From Candidatus Heimdallarchaeota archaeon LC_3 (lineage in GTDB: Archaea; Asgardarchaeota; Heimdallarchaeia; Hodarchaeales; LC-3), in NCBI GenBank assembly GCA_001940645.1, contig MDVS01000006.1, positions 62,001-126,000 on the forward strand: a stretch of 64,000 bases of DNA, written 5' to 3'. The notes beneath the pieces were generated by a model, which was given only the letters and a program-made list of their open reading frames with translations, was not told where the DNA came from and did not search any database. Both the position numbers and the translations under genes were made by a program. Each line of letters begins with the position of its first letter. The stretch's first letter is position 1. Positions 44,242-52,872 of this stretch are shown in pieces.

Positions 44242-44934
44242 TCATCTCCTTTTCCCAAATAGAATGGTTCCTAACCTAACTATTGTAGCACCGCTTTCTA
44301 TTGCTTCTTGGTACGAGTGACTCATTCCCATCGACAATTGAGTGCAATTAGGAAAATTTGACGAAATTTCTCTAAATAGATCATAAAAATTTTTATAAAA
44401 TGATAATTTTTGATCTATAGTTGTTGCATTTGTAGGAGCTATAGTCATTAATCCTTGCCATACAATTTTTTCTTTATATTCATTTCCCATAACTAATTCA
44501 GCTAATTTGTGTAATTCTTTTTCACTACATCCATGTTTTGATCCTTCTTGAGAAAAATTGACCTGAAATAGAATTGGATATGGTGTTTTTTGAAATAGAT
44601 CAGCTTTAATAGCAATTTTTTTTAAAATTTTCTCCCTGTCTACCGTTTGTATTAAGTCAAAAATTTCTACAGCTTTATTTACCTTGTTACTTTGTAATGG
44701 ACCAATGAAATGTTTTTTCACATGATTTGGAATGTAGCGAAGTTTTGAATCAGCTTCTTGGATCATATTTTCACCGATATGTTTCAATCCAACACTGATT
44801 AGATCATGAATTCTATCGAGAGGTTGTTTTTTAGTCACGCCTACAATAGTTATATCATTTGGATTTCTTCTTGATTTTTGAGCAGCCTTTCTCACATTAT
44901 CATTTATTTGTCTCCATTTTTCTAAGTTGTCCAT
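44242..44934 (-). CDS. YggS/PROSC-type PLP homeostasis protein
   Basis: 230 residues, standard length. The PLP lysine is in VGVTKKQPLDRI. Other family blocks: HIGENMIQEADSK, HFIGPLQSNKVNKAV, LFQVNFSQEGSKHGC, GLMTIAP and LSMGMSHSYQEAIESGATIVRLG, which binds the phosphate. These alanine-racemase-fold monomers buffer free PLP; loss disturbs B6 and amino-acid balance. Upstream of the complex I-like operon with a 121-nt gap, so probably separate. It fits with the PdxST operon at 28173. Confidence 0.92.
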   Translation of the reverse strand: MDNLEKWRQINDNVRKAAQKSRRNPNDITIVGVTKKQPLDRIHDLISVGLKHIGENMIQEADSKLRYIPNHVKKHFIGPLQSNKVNKAVEIFDLIQTVDREKILKKIAIKADLFQKTPYPILFQVNFSQEGSKHGCSEKELHKLAELVMGNEYKEKIVWQGLMTIAPTNATTIDQKLSFYKNFYDLFREISSNFPNCTQLSMGMSHSYQEAIESGATIVRLGTILFGKRR

Positions 44935-44967
44935 TAATTAGGCCATCAATTTTATTTTAATTCTATC

Positions 44968-45213
44968 TTAAGGAATATTTTTAAGTCTTGAGAATAATAA
45001 TTCTTTGTTTTTATATATTTTAATGATTCTGTGAAATGGAATTGCTCTTTCTTTGACTCCTGCGATTTCTTGATCTGTTGATAAGAATTCTCCCAAAGAA
45101 ATTGACTTATACTCGTCGAAATCCCGATAAGTAACAGTATATCGATTAACCTCAGATTCCCCTCTCATGACAGCATAATCAATAATTTCTTTAATTCTTC
45201 CTTTTTTAGTCAT
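44968..45213 (-). CDS. UPF0248 / MJ1316 (DUF504) domain protein
   Basis: 81 residues, typical for the family. The pattern RIKEIIDYAVMRGESEVNRY, then TVTYRDFDEYKSI and the signature AIPFHRIIKIYKNKELLF (family IPLHRIxxI) is diagnostic. The MJ1316 domain is proposed to recognise RNA ends with cyclic phosphate groups in RNA repair. ATG after AAAAGGAAAAAG. It precedes the PROSC gene by 33 nt and may be co-transcribed with it. Confidence 0.8.
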   Translation of the reverse strand: MTKKGRIKEIIDYAVMRGESEVNRYTVTYRDFDEYKSISLGEFLSTDQEIAGVKERAIPFHRIIKIYKNKELLFSRLKNIP

Positions 45214-45343
45214 AACTTTTTCCTTTTTTTTCTCTTTGAGAGGTAACTGAAAAGTGAATACTTAAATTATGTTAATTACAATTATTATTTTAATAATTTC
45301 ATGCAAATTGATGAATTTATCTAATGAAACATTGTGTTATTGA

Positions 45344-45646
45344 ATGCAGCTATATAAAAAAAGGCTTAGTAAGGGAGAAATCGACAAACATGCTGTATTG
45401 GTACTTAAATCTGTGTTGAAATTTTTTCCAGATTTAGATACTTCATTTTTTATTGCAGTAAACTGCTATGGGAAAGAAGAAAAATATGAAACTACTATTG
45501 AAAAAGATTATTGTGAGTGTAGGGGAAATCCTCACTTTCATTTTTATATTGATCTTTTACCTGTATGGCAATGCTTTTCTTTTGCTGCTGGAGACAATAT
45601 TTATATAAAAAAAACAGATGAGAGTTATTTTTTAGAACTGATCTAA
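45344..45646 (+). CDS. Uncharacterised small protein
   Basis: 100 residues, acidic, with four Cys (VNCYGKEE, DYCECRG, VWQCFSF) and a His pair in NPHFHFY that might bind metal. No transmembrane segment. Its last 15 nt overlap the 3' end of the opposing methyltransferase-like gene. There is no clear Shine-Dalgarno element. Family unknown; moderately likely to be real, because the frame is intact and soluble in composition. Confidence 0.45.
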   Translation: MQLYKKRLSKGEIDKHAVLVLKSVLKFFPDLDTSFFIAVNCYGKEEKYETTIEKDYCECRGNPHFHFYIDLLPVWQCFSFAAGDNIYIKKTDESYFLELI

Positions 45647-46795
45647 TTTTTTTCTTAAAATATAGCTTGTTTTTGTAATAAGGTGAAAATCATTAGTTCT
45701 TAACAAAATTTGAATTGAATTTTCTGCTAAATATTCTTCAAATTCCTCCTTTCTTATTGGTAGTATAATAATATCGGAATTTAGTTTTTCATCTACTTTA
45801 AAGTAATCTTGTAACAATATGAATCCATTGGGTGCTAACAAACTTATAAGACAATCAATAGAATAATAAAATTCATCTTTAGATAAATTGTAAAATGAAA
45901 AATTAGCTATAATTCCATCAAAAGTATTTTTATTAGTTCTTTTTAATCTTTTTAATTCTGGAAGGCTGTCATTAATAAATATTATGGAATTTAACTTATT
46001 TTCATCATTAGGAGGAAAAATTAAATGATCACTAAATAAAGTATTGTATTGATTTGTTATAACTTCATAATGAGTTAATTTTAGGATATTAGTGTCAATT
46101 ATTGTAGTATTAAACCCATTTAACCAAGCTAAAAACCCATATTTTGTATCATCCTTAGAAATATCTAGAATTCTAGGAATGTTCGTTTGTTTAATGGCAT
46201 TGATAAAGGTTTTAACTAAATCTAATGGGAAGGAAGGCTGAATTTTTAACTCTTCATTCTTTTCAAGTACAACATTCTCGGTATTGGAAAATATAAAATC
46301 TAGCTTAAATCCATATAAATACCCATTTCTAAGTTTTTTTGTTGAAATATTGCAGGAATTCAAAATAGAATAAGAATATTTACTAATTTTTGAATCATTT
46401 ATTTTGAAAATAGATTTTATGATTCCCAATAGTTTTTTTCTCTGATCAACAAATAAGATGCTTATATTAGGAGGAAAATTATCTATTATTTCATGTTTAC
46501 GAATAATTTTCTCAAGAAAATTCTTTTCGTTTAAATCAAATAGTTCTTCAGGCAGATTATAGTAGTTTTCTATTTCAAAATTTATTTCAGTGACAATTTT
46601 TGAATTCGAATGAATTTTTTTAATGACTTTTTTGATATAAAAGAGATCTATTATAAATAAAATATTGAATACTTTTTCGATGGGTAATTCTGAACTTTTA
46701 TCTGAATTTATTCTCTCTCCTATTTCTATTATTTCAGAAAAGATTTTTTTCGATTCATCATATAGAGGATTCCATTCAATAACCTCAAATTTCAT
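45632..46795 (-). CDS. Degenerate SAM-methyltransferase-fold protein
   Basis: 387 residues. Residues 205-345 follow the class I methyltransferase order: RILDISKDDTKYGFLAWLNG (motif I position, but without the GxGxG), TTIIDTN (acidic end of beta 2), FDGIIANFSFYNLSKDEF (motif IV-like) and CLISLLAPNGFILLQDYF (post-motif). The N-terminal 200 residues are of an unknown helical type. Lack of the glycine-rich loop suggests it may not bind SAM. ATG at 46795. Overlaps the gene at 45344 tail to tail. Confidence 0.55.
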   Translation of the reverse strand: MKFEVIEWNPLYDESKKIFSEIIEIGERINSDKSSELPIEKVFNILFIIDLFYIKKVIKKIHSNSKIVTEINFEIENYYNLPEELFDLNEKNFLEKIIRKHEIIDNFPPNISILFVDQRKKLLGIIKSIFKINDSKISKYSYSILNSCNISTKKLRNGYLYGFKLDFIFSNTENVVLEKNEELKIQPSFPLDLVKTFINAIKQTNIPRILDISKDDTKYGFLAWLNGFNTTIIDTNILKLTHYEVITNQYNTLFSDHLIFPPNDENKLNSIIFINDSLPELKRLKRTNKNTFDGIIANFSFYNLSKDEFYYSIDCLISLLAPNGFILLQDYFKVDEKLNSDIIILPIRKEEFEEYLAENSIQILLRTNDFHLITKTSYILRKKLDQF

Positions 46796-46830
46796 AAAAC
46801 TAAACCTTTATTTACAATATTAAATTTTCT

Positions 46831-47499
46831 TTAGAACATTAATTCAGAAGATTGAATGAATTTAACATTGTTTCTCTGTAGATCATTTATAGCACTTTTT
46901 GTACTTTCTTCAGCTATCCCGCGCGTTAAATCATGTATAACATAAATATCATATTTTTTTTTTCTTCCGTCAAAAGCTGAAAAGTAAACGCAATAATCAA
47001 GTGCTAATCCGCACATAAACACTCTTCTAATGTTTAATGATTTGAGAAATCCATCAAGACCTGTTTCAGTAGTTTTATCATTTTCCAAAAAACAGGAATA
47101 TGAATCAATTAATTTTTTATATCCCTTCCGAATTATTAAATGAGCGTTTGTTAGATTAAGATCAGAATGGAATTCAGATCCTTTAGTGCCTTGAACACAG
47201 TGATCAGGCCATAATACAGGACCAATTCCCAGAACATTATTAATGGGATCAAATGGGGATTTCCCTGGATGTTGTGAAGCAAAAGAATTATGATCAGAAG
47301 GGTGCCAATCTTGAGTGAAAACTATTTTTGATCCTGTTTCTTTAAATTTTTTTGAAATATTGTTCACAGGAAGAATAATTGAATTTCCATCCTGAACTTC
47401 AAGAGACCCCCCAGATAAAAAATCATTTTGTATATCTATAACGATTAATGCATCAGTAGTAGTTATAGATATATTTTCATGCCAATTTATTTCATTAAT
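46831..47499 (-). CDS. pncA: Nicotinamidase, apparently translated from an ATT start codon
   Basis: 222 residues when read from ATT at 47499. The first in-frame conventional start is GTG at 47367 (codon 45), which would delete the essential N-terminus. The upstream part reads ALIVIDIQNDFLSGGSL, the universal PncA opening with catalytic Asp22. Metal ligands are in FTQDWHPSDHNSF, Lys125 in LIIRKG and nucleophile Cys170 in CGLALDYCV. A perfect AGGAGG (complement of 47508-47513) lies 8 nt before the ATT. An in-frame TAG lies just upstream, and both nearby ATGs are out of frame and closed at once. It deamidates nicotinamide to nicotinate for NAD salvage. Confidence 0.85.
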   Translation of the reverse strand: MNEINWHENISITTTDALIVIDIQNDFLSGGSLEVQDGNSIILPVNNISKKFKETGSKIVFTQDWHPSDHNSFASQHPGKSPFDPINNVLGIGPVLWPDHCVQGTKGSEFHSDLNLTNAHLIIRKGYKKLIDSYSCFLENDKTTETGLDGFLKSLNIRRVFMCGLALDYCVYFSAFDGRKKKYDIYVIHDLTRGIAEESTKSAINDLQRNNVKFIQSSELMF

Positions 47500-47688
47500 T
47501 GCTATCTCCTCCTATACATATAATTATTCATAGAAGTTTATAAATTATTTTTGTGCGAAAATATTAGTAGCCTTATTTACTCGAATAATTCGATAGCTGT
47601 TTCATCAATAATTGTGCTGTTAATAAAAAACTTCTACATTGTTAAAAAATTAGTAATTATATCAATTAAACCTTTTTGTGACTAAATA

Positions 47689-48099
47689 ATGCATTTTCAA
47701 AGTTTGAATATTAGTTTATCACGGTCAATTAATCTATCTGATGACAGAACAGAATCAATTACGATAAAATATGAAATCCAGATTGATGAGAATGAAGATA
47801 ATCCCCAAGAAGTTTATTCAAGTGTTTACCGTTTAATAAACCTCCAACTCAATTCATGGGAAAGAGAATTAAGACAAGAAACTCAAAAGAACCTGTTTTT
47901 ATCTTCAGAACCTCCTCCGATTACCACAGCTGCTAGTATGATAAATAATGTCAAAAATAATCACTCTAAATCTGATCAAGAGATTAAATGTCCAAAATGT
48001 AATGAAGTGATGTTTCAAAAGGACGGCAAAACTTATTTTTCTTGTCTAAACGGTCATTGGGGGTATTTAGAGATGATTAAAAAGGGAGAAGTTAGATAA
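47689..48099 (+). CDS. Uncharacterised protein with C-terminal zinc ribbon
   Basis: 136 residues. The N-terminal half is beta-rich (LNISLSRSINL, SITIKYEIQID) and then helical (EVYSSVYRLINLQLNSWERE). Residues 100-125 carry a zinc ribbon: IKCPKCNEVMFQKDGKTYF with SCLNGHWG. A Ser/Pro/Asn-rich linker joins them. Possibly a nucleic-acid-associated protein. Single gene; family unknown. Confidence 0.55.
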   Translation: MHFQSLNISLSRSINLSDDRTESITIKYEIQIDENEDNPQEVYSSVYRLINLQLNSWERELRQETQKNLFLSSEPPPITTAASMINNVKNNHSKSDQEIKCPKCNEVMFQKDGKTYFSCLNGHWGYLEMIKKGEVR

Positions 48100-48519
48100 A
48101 GGAAAATATTATTAATTTTTTTCATATTTAATGTGTTTTTTTTTAAATTTACATCAAGATACTAGGAAATTTTTTTTTCTCTTAAAGATTAAAATACCCC
48201 CCTCTATAATGAGCTTACTTAATCACAGCTCATCAAATACAGTTAGTATTATAAAATATTATTTGTAAAAAGATTTAACAACATTCTTTAAGCTAATAAA
48301 AAATAATTAGTCCAATTACAAAAAATTAAGTGTTTTTTTATTGCAGTAATGGAAGCAAAATATTATTTTAAATTCTAATAATTCTTAATAAGCATAATTT
48401 GTAATATAGCAATATTATACACATAATATATCAAAAACTGAATATAGTTCAACTAGATAAATTATTATACTAACAATTAAGATACCAAATTAGAAATTAA
48501 AAAGAAAAAGGAAAAATAA
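48100..48519. other. AT-rich gap with a hairpin
   Basis: 420 nt between the zinc-ribbon gene and GTPase 3. T8-T9 tracts at about 48136-48180 could end the upstream transcript. A hairpin ATGAGCT (48209-48215) / AGCTCAT (48227-48233) with an 11-nt loop follows a CCCCCC run. The remaining 280 nt are about 80% AT with no coding frame. Confidence 0.4.
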
Positions 48520-49110
48520 ATGGGTAGAAGACGAAAATTACAATTAGGATCTATGGGAGTTTTCCTTAAGTTAATCTTGTTAGGAGATGGAGCTGTTGGT
48601 AAAACGACCCTAGTCAGATCTTTCATGGATCAAACATTTCAATCAGATTATTTAATGACTGTTGGAATTGATATATCTGTTAAAGAGGTTTCATTAAAGA
48701 ATGGAAAAAGAATCAAATTGACTATTTCGGACGTTGCTGGGCAAACTAGGTTTATGCAGTTTAGATCAGTTTTTTTCAATGGAGCTAACTTAGCTTTTCT
48801 TTGTTTTGATGTAACAAGACTTGATTCGTTAGAAAATTTGGAACGAGAATGGCTTCCTCAATTAATACCTACACTATCTGATCCCAAATTTAAGGTTTTA
48901 TTGGTTGCAAATAAGATTGATCTTGAAGAACAAAGAAAAGTAACAAGTACTGATATTCGACTTGTTCTAAAGCGATTCCAAAAGAAATTTCCTATGTTGA
49001 ATTGGGTAGGGTATATAGAAACATCTGCACTAAAAAAACACAATGTTCAAGAAGCTTTTGGACAGATAACTGAACAGTATTTTGAAACTCAAGAAAAAAA
49101 AATTGTTTAA
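48520..49110 (+). CDS. Ras/Rab-like small GTPase 3
   Basis: 196 residues, ATG after AAGGAAAAATAA. G1 LGDGAVGKTTLVR, G2 Thr in YLMTVGIDI, G3 SDVAGQTRFMQF, G4 VANKIDLE, G5 ETSAL. The N-terminus has a basic extension MGRRRKLQLGSM; Gly2 is present but no myristoylation context is expected in archaea. It is separated by 8 kb from the other two GTPase genes and differs in G3. It ends 8 nt from the convergent gene at 49118. Confidence 0.87.
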   Translation: MGRRRKLQLGSMGVFLKLILLGDGAVGKTTLVRSFMDQTFQSDYLMTVGIDISVKEVSLKNGKRIKLTISDVAGQTRFMQFRSVFFNGANLAFLCFDVTRLDSLENLEREWLPQLIPTLSDPKFKVLLVANKIDLEEQRKVTSTDIRLVLKRFQKKFPMLNWVGYIETSALKKHNVQEAFGQITEQYFETQEKKIV

Positions 49111-49117
49111 ATTTTAA

Positions 49118-49663
49118 TTATTCTTTAATTATTGAAGAAAAATAGTCCATATCTTTAAATAAACAATATTTTTTGTCTTCGATTTCAATCATTTCAAAAT
49201 TTTCATCTTTATCAAGCTTTTCAATGATTTCTACTACTTCTTGAATTAGCATATCTTCAATAGTATTAATTACTTCTGCAAAATCTGAAAGAAGTATAGA
49301 AATTGTTTTGTTGTGCTTATCGTAATGGATCTTCTCTTTAGATGCAAAAAGCATAAGAAATTTCAATTCTGGAATAGTAAATTTTGAACTTAAAACAACA
49401 TTATTTGTCTCAGGAGTACCTGGTTTTCTGCTTTCTTTTGCGAAATGAACCATTTTTCTCCATGTTTCTTGCGAGAAATCTGGGGCGCGAATTATCAGTT
49501 TTTTCAAAGCTTTGTCTGCTCTCCCATGGTAAGCAACTAAGGCATGTCTTACTTTTCCATAGTTCGATTTATCTTTATCTGATTTTTCTCTGAAAGATCG
49601 ATATTCATATACGTAATATACCTGTGACCCCTTGGGTTTCTCTTGAAATTTTAAAAAAGTCAT
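49118..49663 (-). CDS. Uncharacterised protein convergent with GTPase 3
   Basis: 181 residues. The N-terminus is basic and aromatic (YYVYEYRSFREKSDKDKSNY, then GKVRHALVAYHGRADK), a pattern seen in some DNA-binding or transposase N-termini, but there is no catalytic domain. The C-terminal half is acidic and helical (FAEVINTIEDMLIQEVVEII). Possibly a remnant or regulatory protein. Soluble. Family not recognised. Confidence 0.5.
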   Translation of the reverse strand: MTFLKFQEKPKGSQVYYVYEYRSFREKSDKDKSNYGKVRHALVAYHGRADKALKKLIIRAPDFSQETWRKMVHFAKESRKPGTPETNNVVLSSKFTIPELKFLMLFASKEKIHYDKHNKTISILLSDFAEVINTIEDMLIQEVVEIIEKLDKDENFEMIEIEDKKYCLFKDMDYFSSIIKE

Positions 49664-50093
49664 ATTTATTTCTTCTCTTTACAAATAACACAAATTATTA
49701 TCATTTTATTTATTTTGAAAATTTGCAACGCTTTATCTCTGCCAGTCCATCCATCAGTTATAAAGTTAATTATTTCAAAATAAGCATATTATTTTTAAAA
49801 CTTTTTACCATTTTTCCATACAAAAAGAACTTTAATTTGAAAGAACATCGATTAATGGAATTTGTGAACTTATAATTTTAGTTAGATTTACCATCTACGG
49901 GTTTTAAATTTCTTTATTTATAGAAAATAATGCTATTTACGGTTGTTAACTTTAGTAATAAAACCTATTGATTTTTTTTAACATTAATTGCCTTTTATCA
50001 TGTGTATAATTACAATTCAATATGAACATTTTAAAATTTATAAATTATTACGTAAATAAAGCCAAAATAAAAAAAAGCCTTAAGGGATTATGA
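49664..50093. other. AT-rich gap upstream of gap
   Basis: 430 nt with no convincing gene. A 23-codon frame (50022-50093) ends directly before the GAPDH ATG (TGA|ATG) and might be a leader peptide, but it has no Shine-Dalgarno element and its sequence is just Lys/Ile/Asn-rich. TATA-like elements lie around 50037-50048. Confidence 0.35.
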
Positions 50094-51131
50094 ATGGAAC
50101 CAATAAAAGTCGCTATTAATGGTTTTGGAAGAATAGGCAGATTAGTTACAAGAGCCTTATTAGAACTTCATTCTGAAAAAGGTATGAAGATAGATATTGT
50201 AGCTATAAATGATCTAAGTTCTGTAGATATGTTAGCACATCTTTTTGAATTTGATTCAACTCATGGACGTGCCTTTTCACACCAAGTAACTGCTGATAAC
50301 AAAAAAAAACAATTAATTTTAGCAGGTGATAGCTTTAAAGTACTTTCTATTAAAGACCCTAGCGATTTGCCTTGGAAAAAATTAGATGTTGATTTTGTAA
50401 TCGAGTGTACCGGAAGATTTCGAACAAGAAAAGATTTACAAAAACATTTAGATGCAGGTGCTAAAAGAGTAATTCTTTCTGCACCTAGTTCAGATGTGGA
50501 CATCACTTTGGTTCGTGGAGTTAATATGGAAATGTATGATTCAAATAATCATTTTATCATTTCAAATGCTTCATGCACAACAAATTGCCTAGCACCAGTT
50601 TGTAAAGTTTTAGACGATAATTACGGAATAGAGCATGGCATAATGACTACAGTACATGCTGCTACTAATGATCAACGTCTTCTTGATTCTCAACATAGTG
50701 ATTTCAGAAGAGCACGTTCTGCCTTCCAAAGTATGGTTCCAACTTCTACTGGAGCAGCAAAAGCGATTGGAAAGGTGCTGCCCAAACTCAATGGAAAGAT
50801 AAATGGAATAGCTATTAGAGTTCCTACTCCAAATGTTTCATTAGTTGATTTAACAGTTAGATTAAGTAAAAATGCCACAAAAGAAGAAGTTCAAGAGACT
50901 TTTAGACAAGCAAGCATTTCTCCAGAATTAAAAGGAATTTTAGGTCATGAATGGAGATCATTAGTTTCTATAGATTTTAATCATGATCCAAGAAGTGCAA
51001 TAGTTGATTTTCCTAGCATGATGGTCGTTGAAGGTAGCTTATTAAAGATACTTTCTTGGTATGATAATGAATGGGGATATGCAATGCGAACAGCGGAACT
51101 CATTCACGATTTAAAAGCCAGAGAGAATTAA
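50094..51131 (+). CDS. gap: Glyceraldehyde-3-phosphate dehydrogenase, class I (bacterial/eukaryotic type)
   Basis: 345 residues. N-terminal INGFGRIGRLVTRALL binds NAD, and Asp40 in VAINDLSS suggests NAD preference. The catalytic Cys161 is in SNASCTTNCLAP, and the general-base His is in IMTTVHAATNDQRLLD. SMVPTSTGAAKAIGKVLP and the C-terminal SWYDNEWGYAMR complete the family signature. Most archaea use the unrelated-in-sequence class II enzyme, so this copy was probably acquired from bacteria. Shine-Dalgarno AAGGGA. The next gene starts 10 nt downstream. Confidence 0.95.
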   Translation: MEPIKVAINGFGRIGRLVTRALLELHSEKGMKIDIVAINDLSSVDMLAHLFEFDSTHGRAFSHQVTADNKKKQLILAGDSFKVLSIKDPSDLPWKKLDVDFVIECTGRFRTRKDLQKHLDAGAKRVILSAPSSDVDITLVRGVNMEMYDSNNHFIISNASCTTNCLAPVCKVLDDNYGIEHGIMTTVHAATNDQRLLDSQHSDFRRARSAFQSMVPTSTGAAKAIGKVLPKLNGKINGIAIRVPTPNVSLVDLTVRLSKNATKEEVQETFRQASISPELKGILGHEWRSLVSIDFNHDPRSAIVDFPSMMVVEGSLLKILSWYDNEWGYAMRTAELIHDLKAREN

Positions 51132-51141
51132 ATAAAAAAAC

Positions 51142-51846
51142 ATGAATGATTTTATGAATAATAAAGAGCTAAAGAGTGAAAAAGAAAAATTTGATTTTAT
51201 TATAACTGAAATGAAATATCAATCAAATTTAATTAAGCATCTAATTTCAGAAATCAATCAACTAAAACAAATTTTGATTTTATCAAAAAATACGTTACCT
51301 AATACTGGGCCAAGTCCTCGATCAGCATATAATCAAAACAATAGTTTGTTAACTATTGACAAGCCTTTACAAAAGCCACCCAAAATAACTAATGAAGAAG
51401 CATTGAGCTATCCTTCTTCTAATATATCTTTCCCATTAGAGGAAGTTCTTTCGAATTTAACAGATTCAAATAAAGATTTGATTATTGAAGTTTGGAAAAA
51501 ATGTCAAGATGAATATAAAATCATCATTGAAGCCAAAAAGGATGATAATCACGAATTATTTATTAAAACTACTTTTAATATGTTCCTATTTATTTTCAAT
51601 ATTATGATTATCATTTTAAAGTTTGAGGAAGACAAATTTATTACAGCTGATCAATCTTTAACTGCTATTGCAAAAAATTTAGGACCATTGCCAATATTAC
51701 TTGATTTTGATTTAGTAGATTTTATCAATGAACAAAAAAAGAATGAAAACTATTCTATAGGGAAAAAAACAATTAATAGTTTATTTGCAAAAATAGAAAA
51801 GACCATCGATTCTTTAGGAGAACTTCTAAATATAATTTTAATTTAA
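51142..51846 (+). CDS. Uncharacterised coiled-coil protein co-transcribed with gap
   Basis: 234 residues. The N-terminal 55 residues form a probable coiled coil (KELKSEKEKFDFIITEMKYQ ... LISEINQLKQILIL). A Pro/Ser/Asn linker follows (55-105), then a helical domain (105-234) with a hydrophobic stretch FNMFLFIFNIMIIILKF that could be buried or membrane-associated. It starts 10 nt after gap, so the two share a transcript. Role unknown. Confidence 0.5.
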   Translation: MNDFMNNKELKSEKEKFDFIITEMKYQSNLIKHLISEINQLKQILILSKNTLPNTGPSPRSAYNQNNSLLTIDKPLQKPPKITNEEALSYPSSNISFPLEEVLSNLTDSNKDLIIEVWKKCQDEYKIIIEAKKDDNHELFIKTTFNMFLFIFNIMIIILKFEEDKFITADQSLTAIAKNLGPLPILLDFDLVDFINEQKKNENYSIGKKTINSLFAKIEKTIDSLGELLNIILI

Positions 51847-51869
51847 TTTTATTTGCTATGAAGAATTAA

Positions 51870-51942
51870 AACCTTGCATCGTTCTCTAATTAGAATTTGG
51901 TATTAACCTCAATATGTTAATCAGTGCACCTGCAAGGTTACA
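51870..51942 (+). ncRNA. Candidate structured RNA (hairpin followed by ACA)
   Basis: AACCTTGCA (51870-51878) and TGCAAGGTT (51931-51939) are perfect 9-bp arms, followed at once by ACA. An upper stem ATTAAC/GTTAAT (51902-51907 / 51916-51921) with an 8-nt loop leaves an internal loop. This is the layout of an archaeal H/ACA guide, but I could not name an rRNA target and the 5' side of the pocket (23 nt) is too long. Alternatively it is a leader element of the methyltransferase gene, which starts 52 nt later. Confidence 0.25.
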
Positions 51943-51993
51943 TCTGAGCAATTCTATTTTTTTTTAAAAAAAATTTTCGAAAATGGTGAAAGT

Positions 51994-52872
51994 ATGTTCA
52001 AAATTGCAACGGGTCATCTACTTTTATTGGATGGAGCAATGGGGACAGAAATTGAAAAAAGAGGTTATAATACTTCTTCAATTATTTGGAGCGCCCAGAT
52101 TCTTTTTGAAAATCCATCTTTAGTACAAACAATTCATGAAGAGTATTTCAAGGCTGGAGCTGACATTGCGATTACAAATACGTTTCGTACTAGCCCATAT
52201 TCTTTTAAAAAAGCTGGTCTTGAAATAGATTTGTTTAAAAAATTCATGTTTAAAGCTATTGAATTAGCAGTTGGGGCACGGAATAAATTAAATAATCAAG
52301 GACTTATTTTTGGTTCAATTGCGTCATTAGAGGACTGTTTCAGACCGGACTTAGTTCCAGAAGAAAGGATACTAGAAAAATACCACCAAAAAACTCTTAG
52401 ATCAATGGGAGAATCCTCTGAATTAGATTTAATACTTTTTGAAACCCAAAATAATATGAGAGAGATACAAGTAATTTCCAAACTTGTAAGCAAAATCACT
52501 ATTCCTTCAGGATTATCTATAACATTAAACAACAAAGGAGATTTACTTGATGGTACATCTTGGTCTAAAGTTGTTAAATTGATTGAAAATAGTAATTTTT
52601 CTATTTTTGGTGTAAATTGTTCATCTCCAACAATAATTACAAGAGCATTACAAAAATTAATAGAAATAAAGCAACTTGACATCCCCTTAATAGCATACGC
52701 AAACATAGGACTTCCAGATCCAATAACTCATCAAATGAATGATGTGGTAACAGAAAAAAATTATTTAATTGAAGCTGAAAAATGGTATGAGTTGGGTTCC
52801 TCCATTATAGGCTCTTGTTGCGGATCTAATCCATCTGTAATTCATAATTTGTCACAAGGTCTAAAAAATTGA
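51994..52872 (+). CDS. mmuM: Homocysteine S-methyltransferase family protein
   Basis: 292 residues, typical MmuM length. LLLDGAMGTEIEKRG at the N-terminus, ADIAITNTFRTSPYSF, and the zinc cysteines: one in GVNCSSP (about 212) and a pair in IIGSCCGSNPSVI (about 275). It transfers a methyl group from S-methylmethionine, SAM or betaine to homocysteine to give methionine; the donor cannot be told from sequence. ATG after GGTGAAAGT. Single gene downstream of the inverted repeat at 51870. Confidence 0.9.
   Translation: MFKIATGHLLLLDGAMGTEIEKRGYNTSSIIWSAQILFENPSLVQTIHEEYFKAGADIAITNTFRTSPYSFKKAGLEIDLFKKFMFKAIELAVGARNKLNNQGLIFGSIASLEDCFRPDLVPEERILEKYHQKTLRSMGESSELDLILFETQNNMREIQVISKLVSKITIPSGLSITLNNKGDLLDGTSWSKVVKLIENSNFSIFGVNCSSPTIITRALQKLIEIKQLDIPLIAYANIGLPDPITHQMNDVVTEKNYLIEAEKWYELGSSIIGSCCGSNPSVIHNLSQGLKN

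Noticed and set aside
50022..50093. 23-codon leader peptide directly before gap
   Set aside because: No Shine-Dalgarno element and only AT-driven composition; the abutting TGA|ATG could be chance.
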